Made by a program: the position numbers and the translations under genes. The notes below the pieces were generated by a model. The model did not search any database. It was not told the DNA's origin and saw only the letters and a program-made list of their open reading frames with translations. 33,945 nucleotides of DNA from a virus. Positions 24,589 through 31,286 of the stretch are shown here, piece after piece; the stretch's first letter is position 1; the number at the start of each line of letters is the position of its first letter. Where the stretch lies: IMG/VR virus record IMGVR_UViG_3300038548_000128, positions 1-33,945 of that record. One strand, 5' to 3'.

Positions 24589-24868
24589 AGCGGCCTTAAT
24601 TCTAATTAAAAAGGATTTACAAATTTGCGATAGTTTGGCCGTAGCATACGAAAAACAAAAAGCCGAACTTATAAGCCTAGCCGACTCAAACTTAACGCTA
24701 TTTAATAAAATAGACGGGATTAATAAAAAGGCTCAATTTTGGGAGGATCAAGTAAACAAACAGGAGGCCGAGATACATAAACTACAGCGACGTAAAAAAA
24801 ATAATACTATTTGGTTAGGCGCCGGAGTTTTGGCCGGGCTTATTACCGGCGTAGTTATTTCTAACTAA
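24497..24868 (+). CDS. Secreted coiled-coil protein with C-terminal membrane anchor, spanin partner candidate
   Basis: The gene starts 92 bases inside the i-spanin-like gene. It has a signal peptide (MIRTTLITALLLIASYSALS), a long coiled coil (about 25-95) and a C-terminal hydrophobic segment (WLGAGVLAGLITGVVIS, about 105-122) after a basic RRKK stop. The signal ends ALSQ with no Cys, so it is not a standard Rz1-type lipoprotein. An anchored periplasmic rod that pairs with or replaces the usual o-spanin is the simplest reading. Confidence 0.6.
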   Translation: MIRTTLITALLLIASYSALSQTTRKKLEISRAALILIKKDLQICDSLAVAYEKQKAELISLADSNLTLFNKIDGINKKAQFWEDQVNKQEAEIHKLQRRKKNNTIWLGAGVLAGLITGVVISN

Positions 24869-24892
24869 AAAACCCTCCGGAGAGGGCTTTAG
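24869..24892. terminator. Bidirectional terminator between converging operons
   Basis: CCCTC (24873-24877), loop CGGA, GAGGG (24882-24886). Read leftward, the stem is followed by a six-T run and can be extended by A-T pairs, so it is a strong terminator for the minus-strand operon. Read rightward, the T run is broken (CTTTAGTCTT), so it is weaker there. It lies one base past the late-operon stop and just beyond the stop of the minus-strand 46-residue gene. Confidence 0.82.
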
Positions 24893-24894
24893 TC

Positions 24895-25035
24895 TTATAG
24901 GGTTATATCTAGATCGAAAGTATTTTTAAACTCCTCTAAAACGGGGTTTTTCTTTTTTAATAGTTCGTATTTTTCTAGTACCGTCCGGGGCTTATTTTTA
25001 GACTTAAAAAAAATATTATTGCTTTTTATATCCAT
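24895..25035 (-). CDS. Small unknown protein, 46 aa
   Basis: The minus-strand ATG at 25035 reads a Lys-rich start (MDIKSNNIFFKSKNKPRTVL), then EKYELLKKKNPVLEEFKN and a TFDLDITL end. The NPxLxxF/L...FDL(D/E) ending is frequent in short phage proteins of unknown role. Its start overlaps the end of the upstream 30-residue ORF by 10 bases. It is the last gene before the terminator, which supports it as real. Function unknown. Confidence 0.6.
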   Translation of the reverse strand: MDIKSNNIFFKSKNKPRTVLEKYELLKKKNPVLEEFKNTFDLDITL

Positions 25036-25118
25036 AATATAAAACGGTAAATAATGTAGCAAAATATAAATAAACCTATTACAAATCTAGCCCTTTTTAG
25101 TTTTCTCGTTTCTTTCAT
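25026..25118 (-). CDS. Membrane mini-protein, 30 aa
   Basis: It begins four bases after the ATPase stop. The sequence is a strongly basic head (MKETRKLKRAR) followed by one hydrophobic helix (FVIGLFIFCYIIYRFILWI), so it should insert with the head in the cytoplasm. It is too short for usual gene finders. The clear charge-plus-helix form and the tight junctions on both sides suggest it is translated. Role unknown. Confidence 0.5.
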   Translation of the reverse strand: MKETRKLKRARFVIGLFIFCYIIYRFILWI

Positions 25119-25122
25119 AATA

Positions 25123-26397
25123 TTAGTTATCGGCGTCTATATGGATCTCTAATTTACCGGACTCCCGGTTAACTAGCTCTATAAATAACTCGATTTTTTC
25201 AGACTCAGCCCACGCTAAAACCTCCTCGAAATTATCTTTATCTATTAACGAGGCGTCTACTTTAAGTATCTTTAAATCCTTTAAGGTAGAGGCTCCGATT
25301 TTCATACCGGCGATTAACTGGGCGGCTGTATTAATTTGCGTTTTATCGAAAGGTAAGCCCTCGTATAAGAAACGCTCCCCGGCTATGTCGTAAGTCAGTC
25401 CCTCGACTCCTATAAGGTCGGAGATCCTCGTAGCCTTATCGCTTTTAAGTTGCTCTAGGTTGTCGTTATTCTCGTTAATACAGGTCTCTAGAGTCTCTAT
25501 TTTCTCGTCCTCTATTTTACCTTTTTTAGCCGTCGTTATTTTTTCGTTATCCTCGGTTACAGTTTCTAGAGAGGCCGTTAGATCTTGGGACTCCTCGTCC
25601 GTTAGAGGTACGTTATCCGCGTCTAGTAACCACGCCTTGCCGCCGGAGATCTCTTTAGATAATCCTACTATAGTTATAGTCCCGTCCGTACTTGTACCGC
25701 CGTCCCGCTCTAATATTAGAGCCGCTATCTCTTTATTTATCTCGTCTACTTTTTTTATACGGTCGGCTACTCCGGTCTCTACATTAGTAAAAGTTTCCTG
25801 TTTTGTCTTAGCGGCCGCTATCTTTTTAGATAATTCTACTACGTCTACTAATTCTTTTTCGGCGTCCTTTATGTCGTAGAATTCCTGAGCGTCTATTAAA
25901 GATTTTAATTTTTTCTTATCGAATTTACGGCTCTCTACATTTTCCTCTATTTCGGAGTCTATGTCTGTAAAATCCTCGTCCATTATTTTAGCGAAATATT
26001 TTAACTGTTCAGCGTCCGACTTGTTAAAAAACTCGTCTATACTAAAGTTTAAAATACCTATTTTACTCTCCATAAAAGAGCGCGGAGACTTTACAAATTT
26101 GTCCGTTTCTTTGGTAGCGTTTTTATTTTCGATCTCGAAAACTGTAGGCTTTCCTTTAGTTAATTTAGTCCGGGCTATATAGTCCCCTAAATCTAACTCG
26201 ATTAATCCTTTTTTAGCGCCGTCCTTAGTTGGCTCCGGAGGGCAATTTTTACCCGTTAGACCGAACCAAACAGCGTCAATAAATGAGGTTTTACCGGTAC
26301 CGTTACCTCCGATTAGGTAGACGTTACGTCCGTTAATCTCTCCTTTAAAGGAGTCTATACCTTTGAAATTTTTTATATTAATACTTTCGATTTTCAT
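25123..26397 (-). CDS. SbcC/RecF-like AAA ATPase
   Basis: The 424-residue protein has an N-terminal ABC/SMC-type head: MKIESINIKNFKGI, then Walker A GGNGTGKTS (30-38). A long coiled coil of about 300 residues, rich in Lys and Glu, follows. The C-terminal head has a signature-like INTAAQLIAG (355-364) and a degenerate Walker B region, KILKVDASLID (376-386), instead of a classic hhhhDE. This short form is known from phage ATPases that act in recombination or replication. No SbcD-type nuclease gene is present, so a partner could be the DEDDy exonuclease at 29336, the VRR-NUC protein or a host enzyme. The start carries the shared leader motif (26392-26410). Confidence 0.83.
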   Translation of the reverse strand: MKIESINIKNFKGIDSFKGEINGRNVYLIGGNGTGKTSFIDAVWFGLTGKNCPPEPTKDGAKKGLIELDLGDYIARTKLTKGKPTVFEIENKNATKETDKFVKSPRSFMESKIGILNFSIDEFFNKSDAEQLKYFAKIMDEDFTDIDSEIEENVESRKFDKKKLKSLIDAQEFYDIKDAEKELVDVVELSKKIAAAKTKQETFTNVETGVADRIKKVDEINKEIAALILERDGGTSTDGTITIVGLSKEISGGKAWLLDADNVPLTDEESQDLTASLETVTEDNEKITTAKKGKIEDEKIETLETCINENNDNLEQLKSDKATRISDLIGVEGLTYDIAGERFLYEGLPFDKTQINTAAQLIAGMKIGASTLKDLKILKVDASLIDKDNFEEVLAWAESEKIELFIELVNRESGKLEIHIDADN

Positions 26398-26412
26398 ACT
26401 ATTGATTTTAAA

Positions 26413-26529
26413 TTATTCTTTTAATTTATCTACTGTAGCCTCGATTATCCTAATAACCGTTTTAACCTCTAGCCCGTTTTTAGTCTCTAGTTTTAAGCTA
26501 TTGTCTTTAATTTTTATTGTAAGTATCAC
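26413..26529 (-). CDS. Possible small protein, 38 aa, GTG start
   Basis: The reading frame on the minus strand starts at GTG 26529 and gives (M)ILTIKIKDNSLKLETKNG, then LEVKTVIRIIEATVDKLKE. The pattern of a short strand pair plus an amphipathic helix looks like a real peptide. It fills the gap between the ssDNA-binding gene terminator and the ATPase start. There is no ATG, so confidence is limited. Confidence 0.4.
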   Translation of the reverse strand: MILTIKIKDNSLKLETKNGLEVKTVIRIIEATVDKLKE

Positions 26530-26550
26530 TTTATTTTAATTTATTGGTTT

Positions 26551-26586
26551 AAAAAAGCCCCTCTCTATTATGGAGAGAGGCTTTAA
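26551..26586 (-). terminator. Terminator after the ssDNA-binding gene (minus strand)
   Basis: Read leftward, CCTCTCT and AGAGAGG pair around a 7-base loop. The stem is extended by AAAG/CTTT with a two-base bulge, and six T follow. It lies 12 bases past the stop of the 26598-27242 gene. It would make the ssDNA-binding protein mRNA more abundant than the downstream ATPase message. Confidence 0.8.
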
Positions 26587-26597
26587 GGAAAAATCTA

Positions 26598-27242
26598 CTA
26601 AAATGGTAATGCTTTCTTTTTAATTGCGTCTCCGTCGGCTACATATCCGTCCGGGATAGCGTCTCCTTTAGCCCAGTTATCCGGGGTTACGACTTTCTCA
26701 GCCGCCGCCGCTGGGGCTGTAGAGGCCTGAGATCCGCCGTTACTTAAAAATACGTTTCCGTTTTCTACTAATAATTGTTTTAAGTCTACAGGAGTCTCTA
26801 AAAACGCGTCTACTATAGCCTGAGCCGGAGCCTTTTTAGGTTTAGCGATAAAGCTATACTCCGTATCCATACCGGAGCCGGATTTATTTATAACTATATC
26901 GTAGTGTTTAGGGTGCCCCCAGTCCTCGTCAGCCGCATACTTATAAAGATCGGCTATTACGCTTTGTTTATCTAATTCGAAAACCTCTATAACCTCCGTT
27001 TTGTAATTCCAAACAACTAAGCCCCACGCGTGTTTTACAGAGTCTTTTTCTCGGGCTCCTTTGGCCGGTTTATTTTCTCGGTCGAATTTTACGCGCTTAG
27101 GTTTTCCGTCGTCCCAAATTAACCACATCATTAAAGGGCTCGATAAAATTCTAAATTTGTTATCTCCCGGCTCTAATTTTGTAAATCCTCCGCCGCTCGT
27201 CGGTACTTCGTAGCCGTCCGGTAAAAATGCTAATTCACTCAT
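26598..27242 (-). CDS. Single-stranded DNA-binding protein (phage type)
   Basis: The 214-residue protein has GDNKFRILSSPLMMWLIWDD (about 27-46), then a VVWNYKTEVIEVFELDKQSV stretch. ADEDWGHPKHYDIVINKSGSGMDTEYSF follows, a pattern typical of phage OB-fold ssDNA-binding proteins. A low-complexity linker with AAAA/Pro precedes a short tail KKKALPF. Bacterial SSB proteins end in an acidic D-x-(I/L)PF peptide that recruits partners. This tail keeps LPF but has Lys in front, so partner choice may differ. The protein would coat phage ssDNA for the primase-helicase and recombination ATPase. The terminator follows directly. Confidence 0.8.
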   Translation of the reverse strand: MSELAFLPDGYEVPTSGGGFTKLEPGDNKFRILSSPLMMWLIWDDGKPKRVKFDRENKPAKGAREKDSVKHAWGLVVWNYKTEVIEVFELDKQSVIADLYKYAADEDWGHPKHYDIVINKSGSGMDTEYSFIAKPKKAPAQAIVDAFLETPVDLKQLLVENGNVFLSNGGSQASTAPAAAAEKVVTPDNWAKGDAIPDGYVADGDAIKKKALPF

Positions 27243-27272
27243 AATTTTAATTTTAAATTTAATTGATTATTA

Positions 27273-27500
27273 TTAATATTTATTTTTGTTATTACTCAAT
27301 AGATCTACTAAGGACTCTAACTTATTAGTTATATCCTCGTCGGTCGTCCTCGTCTGTAGGACGTTATTTAATTTAGACTTATTTTTATCCGTCTCCGGAT
27401 ATTCCTTTTTAAAGTAGTGAAAAAATAAAGAGGTTATCCCACTTTTAGGGAGATCCTTTTTAGCGTTTAATACTCTTATTTTTAACTGGCTATTATCCAT
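27273..27500 (-). CDS. Small charged protein of the leftward operon, 75 aa
   Basis: A Lys- and Asp/Asn-rich, probably helical protein (MDNSQLKIRVLNAKKDLPKSG ... TDEDITNKLESLVDLLSNNK), with no membrane segment. Its early position next to the divergent promoter would suit a regulator or an early host-takeover protein, but no helix-turn-helix is clear. Its ATG overlaps the stop of the upstream 25-residue ORF, so the two are coupled. Confidence 0.65.
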   Translation of the reverse strand: MDNSQLKIRVLNAKKDLPKSGITSLFFHYFKKEYPETDKNKSKLNNVLQTRTTDEDITNKLESLVDLLSNNKNKY

Positions 27501-27570
27501 TTCTAAAAGATTTAAAGCCCTCTATAGTTACGTATAGAAATCCTAAGGCTATTAATATTAATGTAGACAT
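27493..27570 (-). CDS. Membrane mini-protein, 25 aa, first gene of the leftward operon
   Basis: ATG at 27570. It is a single hydrophobic stretch (LILIALGFLYVTIEG) with a polar FKSFRNG end. Its stop TAA lies within the first codons of the next gene, an overlap usual for coupled genes. It begins about 18 bp after the -7 box of the leftward promoter. It may be a leader peptide that controls translation of the downstream gene, or a true membrane peptide. Confidence 0.5.
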   Translation of the reverse strand: MSTLILIALGFLYVTIEGFKSFRNG

Positions 27571-27587
27571 AATGTATTTATTTTTGA

Positions 27588-27617
27588 CAAAGTTACAAAC
27601 CTTTTTTAATTATGCAA
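27588..27617 (-). promoter_or_regulatory. Leftward early promoter
   Basis: Read on the minus strand: TTG (27617-27615), 19-bp spacer, TAACTTTG (27595-27588). This is an exact fit to the Bacteroidetes -33/-7 pattern TTG/TAnnTTTG with preferred spacing. It would drive the operon from 27570 to 24895. Confidence 0.82.
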
Positions 27618-27622
27618 GTTTT

Positions 27623-27644
27623 TTTGTATATTTTTTTATACAAA
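27623..27644. promoter_or_regulatory. Inverted repeat between the divergent promoters (operator candidate)
   Basis: TTTGTATA (27623-27630), six T, TATACAAA (27637-27644): a perfect 8-bp inverted repeat. It lies between the leftward -33 element and the rightward -7 box, where a bound dimer could regulate both. Very similar half-sites recur at 31287-31308. A hairpin role is less likely because the arms are so A/T-rich. Confidence 0.6.
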
Positions 27645-27654
27645 TAATTTTTAC

Positions 27655-27662
27655 TATATTTG
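27655..27662 (+). promoter_or_regulatory. Rightward early promoter (-7 box only)
   Basis: TATATTTG matches TAnnTTTG and lies 33 bp before the helicase ATG at 27696. No TTTG or TTG is seen at 17-23 bp upstream. The nearest TTTG is 28 bp away and forms part of the inverted repeat, so this promoter may need an activator or be weak. Confidence 0.5.
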
Positions 27663-27695
27663 TACCTATATTTAATCAAAATCAAAAATCAATAA

Positions 27696-29201
27696 ATGAG
27701 CGTATTTAAATTACGGCCTTATCAGGTCGAGGGAAAAACAGAAATAAGGAGCCTATTTAAAAAGGATATAAAGAGAGTAATTTTCTGTAGTCCTACAGGA
27801 TCCGGAAAAACTGTAACCTTTGCGGATATATCCCGGGAGGCTGTTAAAAATGGTTATAAAGTATTAATTATAGTAGACCGTAAAGAGCTGTTAGATCAGG
27901 CGCGGAGTAAATTAATATCCTACGGCCTAAACCCGTCTATAATAACCGCCGGCCGTACTGGGAGATCTAATAATAACTCCTTTATAGCGACGGTACAGAC
28001 TTTAGTTAGGCGCCAAACGCCGCAATTTGACTATATACCTAACCTATTAATAGTAGTAGACGAGGCACATAAACAAATTTTCGATAAAGTCGTATTAAAG
28101 GACGAGTATAAAGACGCTCTAGTAATAGGGGCTACGGCTACTCCATACCGTACCGGAAAAATGACGCAATTAAGCGACGTATATAACGAGATCGTAGAGA
28201 CCGTTAGCATAGGCCAACTAATACAGGACGGATTTTTAGTCCCGGCTATTACCTACGGGGCTAAAGTGGATACCTCTAAAATAAAGATAAAGCGCGGGGA
28301 CTACGATACTCAGGAACTTTATAAAGCATTTGATAAACAGCGGCTCTACGCCGGGGTTATCGACAAATATAACAAATTCGCCGCCGGGACTAAAGCCGTA
28401 TGTTTTAATATAAACGTAGAACACTCGAAAAAAGTAGCGGCCTCTTTTAACGCCGCCGGGATCTCAGCCGTACACCTCGACGGAAAAACGCCGAAAGCGG
28501 AGCGGGAGCGGATCTTAGATAGTTTCGCTAAAGGATATTTTAAAGTCCTATGTAACGTAGACGTATTAACGGCCGGCTTTGACGAGTGGACTATAGAGAC
28601 TATAATAGTAAATCTAGCGACTAAATCCCTTACAAAATGGCTACAAATGAACGGCCGAGGATCCCGGATAACTCCTTTTGAGTTTAAAAATAATCCGAGG
28701 TACTTACAAAAAGAACATTTTAATATTATAGATATGGGCGGGAATGTCTTTAGCCTTGGCTTTTGGGAACAGGAGCGGGAGTTTTCCTTAACTCATAAAA
28801 CTAAAACCAGCATAGATCCGGCGCCGGTTAAAACTTGTAACGAGGATAAAGAGGACATTAATAAAAAATTAGGGTGCGGGGCTCTCGTACATTTATCCGC
28901 TCCCCTTTGTAAAATTTGCGGCTATATTTTTCCTAAGGAAATTAAAAAGGAGGTAGAGTCTGAGTTTATACAGTTAGAAAATAACCAATACTTACCGCCG
29001 GAGTTAATCGGTAAAGGCTGGGGCTCTATGAATGTCGAGGAGTTAGAAAAAGTCCGGGAGATTAAAGGTTATAAAACGGGCTGGATAGTTAGACAAATCC
29101 TCCTAAATAAGGATCTAGAGTTAATCGACTACGCTAGAATGAAAAAATATAAAAGCGCGGCTCTATGGGTTGAACGTATGGAAAGTATGTATATTAAATA
29201 A
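27696..29201 (+). CDS. DEAD/DEAH-box helicase with C-terminal zinc motif
   Basis: The 501-residue superfamily II helicase starts LRPYQVEG (Q-like motif). Walker A is SPTGSGKT (32-39), the DEAH box is at 122-125, motif III GATATP is at 145-150, and a motif VI-like MNGRGSRI is present. The region after residue 370 carries a CNED...GCG...CKICG cysteine set likely to bind zinc. It is related to UvsW/RecG-type phage helicases that remodel branched DNA or start recombination-linked replication. It is the first rightward early gene. Length and motifs are complete. Confidence 0.92.
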   Translation: MSVFKLRPYQVEGKTEIRSLFKKDIKRVIFCSPTGSGKTVTFADISREAVKNGYKVLIIVDRKELLDQARSKLISYGLNPSIITAGRTGRSNNNSFIATVQTLVRRQTPQFDYIPNLLIVVDEAHKQIFDKVVLKDEYKDALVIGATATPYRTGKMTQLSDVYNEIVETVSIGQLIQDGFLVPAITYGAKVDTSKIKIKRGDYDTQELYKAFDKQRLYAGVIDKYNKFAAGTKAVCFNINVEHSKKVAASFNAAGISAVHLDGKTPKAERERILDSFAKGYFKVLCNVDVLTAGFDEWTIETIIVNLATKSLTKWLQMNGRGSRITPFEFKNNPRYLQKEHFNIIDMGGNVFSLGFWEQEREFSLTHKTKTSIDPAPVKTCNEDKEDINKKLGCGALVHLSAPLCKICGYIFPKEIKKEVESEFIQLENNQYLPPELIGKGWGSMNVEELEKVREIKGYKTGWIVRQILLNKDLELIDYARMKKYKSAALWVERMESMYIK

Positions 29202-29217
29202 AATCAATATTATGAAA
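29199..29217 (+). promoter_or_regulatory. Shared translation-leader motif
   Basis: TAAAATCAATATTATGAAA spans the start codon of the 29212 gene. An identical 19-mer lies at 32526-32544 around the ATG of the 32539 gene. One-mismatch forms lie at 29323-29341 (exonuclease) and on the minus strand at 26392-26410 (ATPase). It is probably the preferred ribosome-entry context of this phage in a host that makes little use of Shine-Dalgarno pairing. Confidence 0.6.
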
Positions 29218-29325
29218 GACAAAATTATAAAAATTGCTACTTGGGTTATAGTTCTTTTAGTTTCGGCTATTTGGGCTAAGTCTTTTGTAGAGGTTGTAAA
29301 AAATGTATTTTTAAATAATTATTAA
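29212..29325 (+). CDS. Membrane mini-protein, 37 aa
   Basis: A basic start (MKDKIIKIA), one membrane helix (TWVIVLLVSAIWA) and a polar tail (KSFVEVVKNVFLNNY). It has the same 19-base leader as the 32539 gene, which argues strongly that it is translated. It lies between the helicase and exonuclease genes. Function unknown. Confidence 0.62.
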   Translation: MKDKIIKIATWVIVLLVSAIWAKSFVEVVKNVFLNNY

Positions 29326-29335
29326 AATCAAAATT

Positions 29336-30112
29336 ATGAAACTATTAAAATTAGAAAACATCAATAATATAATGTTTATTGATATAGAGACGGCGCCACA
29401 ATGGGAGACGCTAACGGAGACTCCGGCCGACGTTCGTAAGGAATGGGTATATAAATTTAAATTTGCTGAGGGAGCGCCTAAAAAGCCGACCGAAAAAGAT
29501 AACCCGGGGACGTTTGAACACCTGACAAAAAAGTATAACGAGTATTTTTCTAACCTTTGGGAGAGTAAGGCCGGCTTATTTCCGGAATTCTCTAAAGTTA
29601 TTTGTATCTCCGCCGGATATATGGACGGATATAATTTTAAATTAAAGTCCTACTCTCAGGAAAACGAGGCCGACTTATTAAAAAGATTTGCCGAGGATCT
29701 AACAGCATTTAATAACTTTAACAAGTATTTAAAATTATGCGCTCACTATGGTAAAGGTTTCGATTATCCCTTTTTAGCGAAACGGTTACTAATCCATAGG
29801 CAAAAATTACCCTACTTACTGGATAACTACGGGCTAAAGCCTTGGGAGTCTACTAACCTCGATACTCAGGAGATATGGAAAATAGGTAGTTTCGGAGGAT
29901 CCGGTACGCTTAGCGCTATCGCTATGGCTTTCGGAATACCCAGCCCTAAAGATGATATAGAGGGAGCCGACGTAGCCGCCGCTTATTATAGAGGAGAGTT
30001 AGCGCGTATAGTTGTTTATTGTGATAAAGACGTATTTACCTTACTGAATGTATTTAAGGCTATGCGCGGGGAGGAGCTGTTAGATTTTGGAGCCGTTCAA
30101 AAAGTTATTTAA
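29336..30112 (+). CDS. DEDDy 3'-5' exonuclease
   Basis: A 258-residue RNase H-like exonuclease. Exo I is FIDIET with D16 and E18, Exo II is CAHYGKGFDYPFL with D143, and Exo III is YCDKD with Y228 and D232 (Y-x3-D, the DEDDy form). It resembles the proofreading domain of family B polymerases but stands alone with no polymerase domain. It could trim ends for recombination or work with the ATPase on the other strand. ATG 29336 has a close copy of the shared leader. Confidence 0.85.
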   Translation: MKLLKLENINNIMFIDIETAPQWETLTETPADVRKEWVYKFKFAEGAPKKPTEKDNPGTFEHLTKKYNEYFSNLWESKAGLFPEFSKVICISAGYMDGYNFKLKSYSQENEADLLKRFAEDLTAFNNFNKYLKLCAHYGKGFDYPFLAKRLLIHRQKLPYLLDNYGLKPWESTNLDTQEIWKIGSFGGSGTLSAIAMAFGIPSPKDDIEGADVAAAYYRGELARIVVYCDKDVFTLLNVFKAMRGEELLDFGAVQKVI

Positions 30113-30244
30113 ATGGAGGCACAAAAAAAAGTTATTTGTAAATGTAAAAATGATAAATTCGATTTAGTGGGTTTTGTAGTTGTAAAAGGAATACATACCC
30201 GAGAAATAAAATGTACTAAATGTAACTCTATAATATGGATTTAA
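30113..30244 (+). CDS. Small zinc-ribbon protein, 43 aa (Com-like)
   Basis: The ATG directly follows the exonuclease stop. The product has C9-x-C11 and C34-x2-C37 about 22 residues apart (VICKCKN...IKCTKCNS), a compact zinc-ribbon layout similar to Mu Com-type proteins, which act on translation. Here the first pair is C-x-C rather than C-x2-C. It overlaps the next gene by 10 bases. Confidence 0.6.
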   Translation: MEAQKKVICKCKNDKFDLVGFVVVKGIHTREIKCTKCNSIIWI

Positions 30245-30507
30245 TAGAAAATAGATCTCCTATATATTTCGTAAACCTTACCGGACATATTACTACAGGC
30301 ACCTCTAAAAAGGTTACTGTAGTCAAGGTAAAAAAAGTAGTAGTAAAAGGAACCGACGAGCAAATAAAAAACGACGAGTCTACTAAGAAACGATTTTTAA
30401 AAGACTATTTGAAAACATATAAAAAAGTAGCGGCTTTCGATCTCCGTAGATTAAAAATAGTTAATATAGAAAAATTAGAAAGTTTAGGCTATGGTAAAAA
30501 AATTTAG
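30235..30507 (+). CDS. Unknown basic protein, 90 aa
   Basis: The protein has a beta-rich Thr/Val/Lys segment in the first half (TGTSKKVTVVKVKKVVVKGT) and a basic helical second half ending in GYGKKI. No family recognised. The start is inside the zinc-ribbon gene and the end overlaps the next gene by 17 bases, so it is part of a compact early operon. Confidence 0.62.
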   Translation: MDLIENRSPIYFVNLTGHITTGTSKKVTVVKVKKVVVKGTDEQIKNDESTKKRFLKDYLKTYKKVAAFDLRRLKIVNIEKLESLGYGKKI

Positions 30508-30883
30508 AATAAGCCTAACTAAAAAACTCCTCGGCCGTTATTGTTGCGCGTATGGCTGTACCAATAACCCGGAGGAGAAAAAAGCCGGCCTATGTCATAA
30601 ACACTATAACAGGAAACGCCGGCTAGTAGATCCGATCTATACGCGCTATAGCCAGTTTAAAGGAAACGCTAAAAAAAGAGGAGTACCCTTTTTTGTTACT
30701 TTCGATCAGTTTAAATGGTTTTGCAAAAAGAATAATTATCTAACTAAAGGACGCCGAGGACAAAACGCTACTATAGATAGGCGCTGTAATTTATGGGGTT
30801 ATTATATTTGGAATATGCAAATTTTAACCAATAGACAAAACGCCTCTAAAGGCTCTAGACCGTCGGCGGATTGTCCTTTTTAA
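30491..30883 (+). CDS. HNH-like protein with N-terminal zinc finger, 130 aa
   Basis: Residues 18-39 (CCAYGCTNN...GLCHKHY) form a C-x-x-x-C ... C-x2-H zinc finger. The rest follows the phage HNH pattern: YSQFKGNAKKRGVPFFVTFDQF, WFCKKNNYL, then TIDRRCNLWGYYIWNMQILTNRQNASK, which aligns with the usual (S/T)IDRID-x-x-x-GY-x-x-x-N-x-x-x-LT-x-x-x-N-x-x-K. The leading His of a canonical HNH motif is not visible, so it may be a diverged or inactive endonuclease. It could be a free-standing homing-type gene or a packaging cofactor. Confidence 0.68.
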   Translation: MVKKFRISLTKKLLGRYCCAYGCTNNPEEKKAGLCHKHYNRKRRLVDPIYTRYSQFKGNAKKRGVPFFVTFDQFKWFCKKNNYLTKGRRGQNATIDRRCNLWGYYIWNMQILTNRQNASKGSRPSADCPF

Positions 30884-30894
30884 AAAATTATATT

Positions 30895-31281
30895 ATGAGT
30901 TTTTACGATAAAATAAAAGTAGAGGAGTACGATATAAAATCTATTTTAAATAATAGGTATTTAGATCTTAACGAATTCGAGGCCGGATTTATGGAGAGCG
31001 TATATACTCAATGTAAATTTAGGAGCGCTTACTATTTAAGCAAAAAACAAAAAGGAGTATTCGATAGGATCTTAGCCAAGTCATACGCGGCGGATCCCGG
31101 TAAAGACTCCGTAGGAGAAAAATATAGGACTATATTTAAACGGCTTAATAAAAAGTTATCCGTTATAGACTCCGAGCATTTGGCCGCCTACAATCACGTT
31201 TATACAGAAAATACTAATATTAAAATAGGTTTCGAATTAATGTTAAATAAATACGGGATCTCCATAAAGGAAAAAAAGTAA
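30895..31281 (+). CDS. Unknown soluble protein, 128 aa
   Basis: I chose ATG 30895 over an upstream TTG because it has the usual ATTATG context. It is a helical, Lys- and Tyr-rich protein (SFYDKIKVEEYDIKSILNNRYLDL ... GFELMLNKYGISIKEKK) without membrane or zinc motifs. A central KKQKGVFDRILAKSYA helix is visible. No family recognised. Confidence 0.65.
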   Translation: MSFYDKIKVEEYDIKSILNNRYLDLNEFEAGFMESVYTQCKFRSAYYLSKKQKGVFDRILAKSYAADPGKDSVGEKYRTIFKRLNKKLSVIDSEHLAAYNHVYTENTNIKIGFELMLNKYGISIKEKK

Positions 31282-31286
31282 ATTAT

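Noticed and set aside
25460-25879. 139-codon plus-strand frame opposite the ATPase
   Set aside because: It lies entirely within the coiled-coil coding region of the ATPase, is Ser/Val-rich like other shadow frames and has no start context or promoter.
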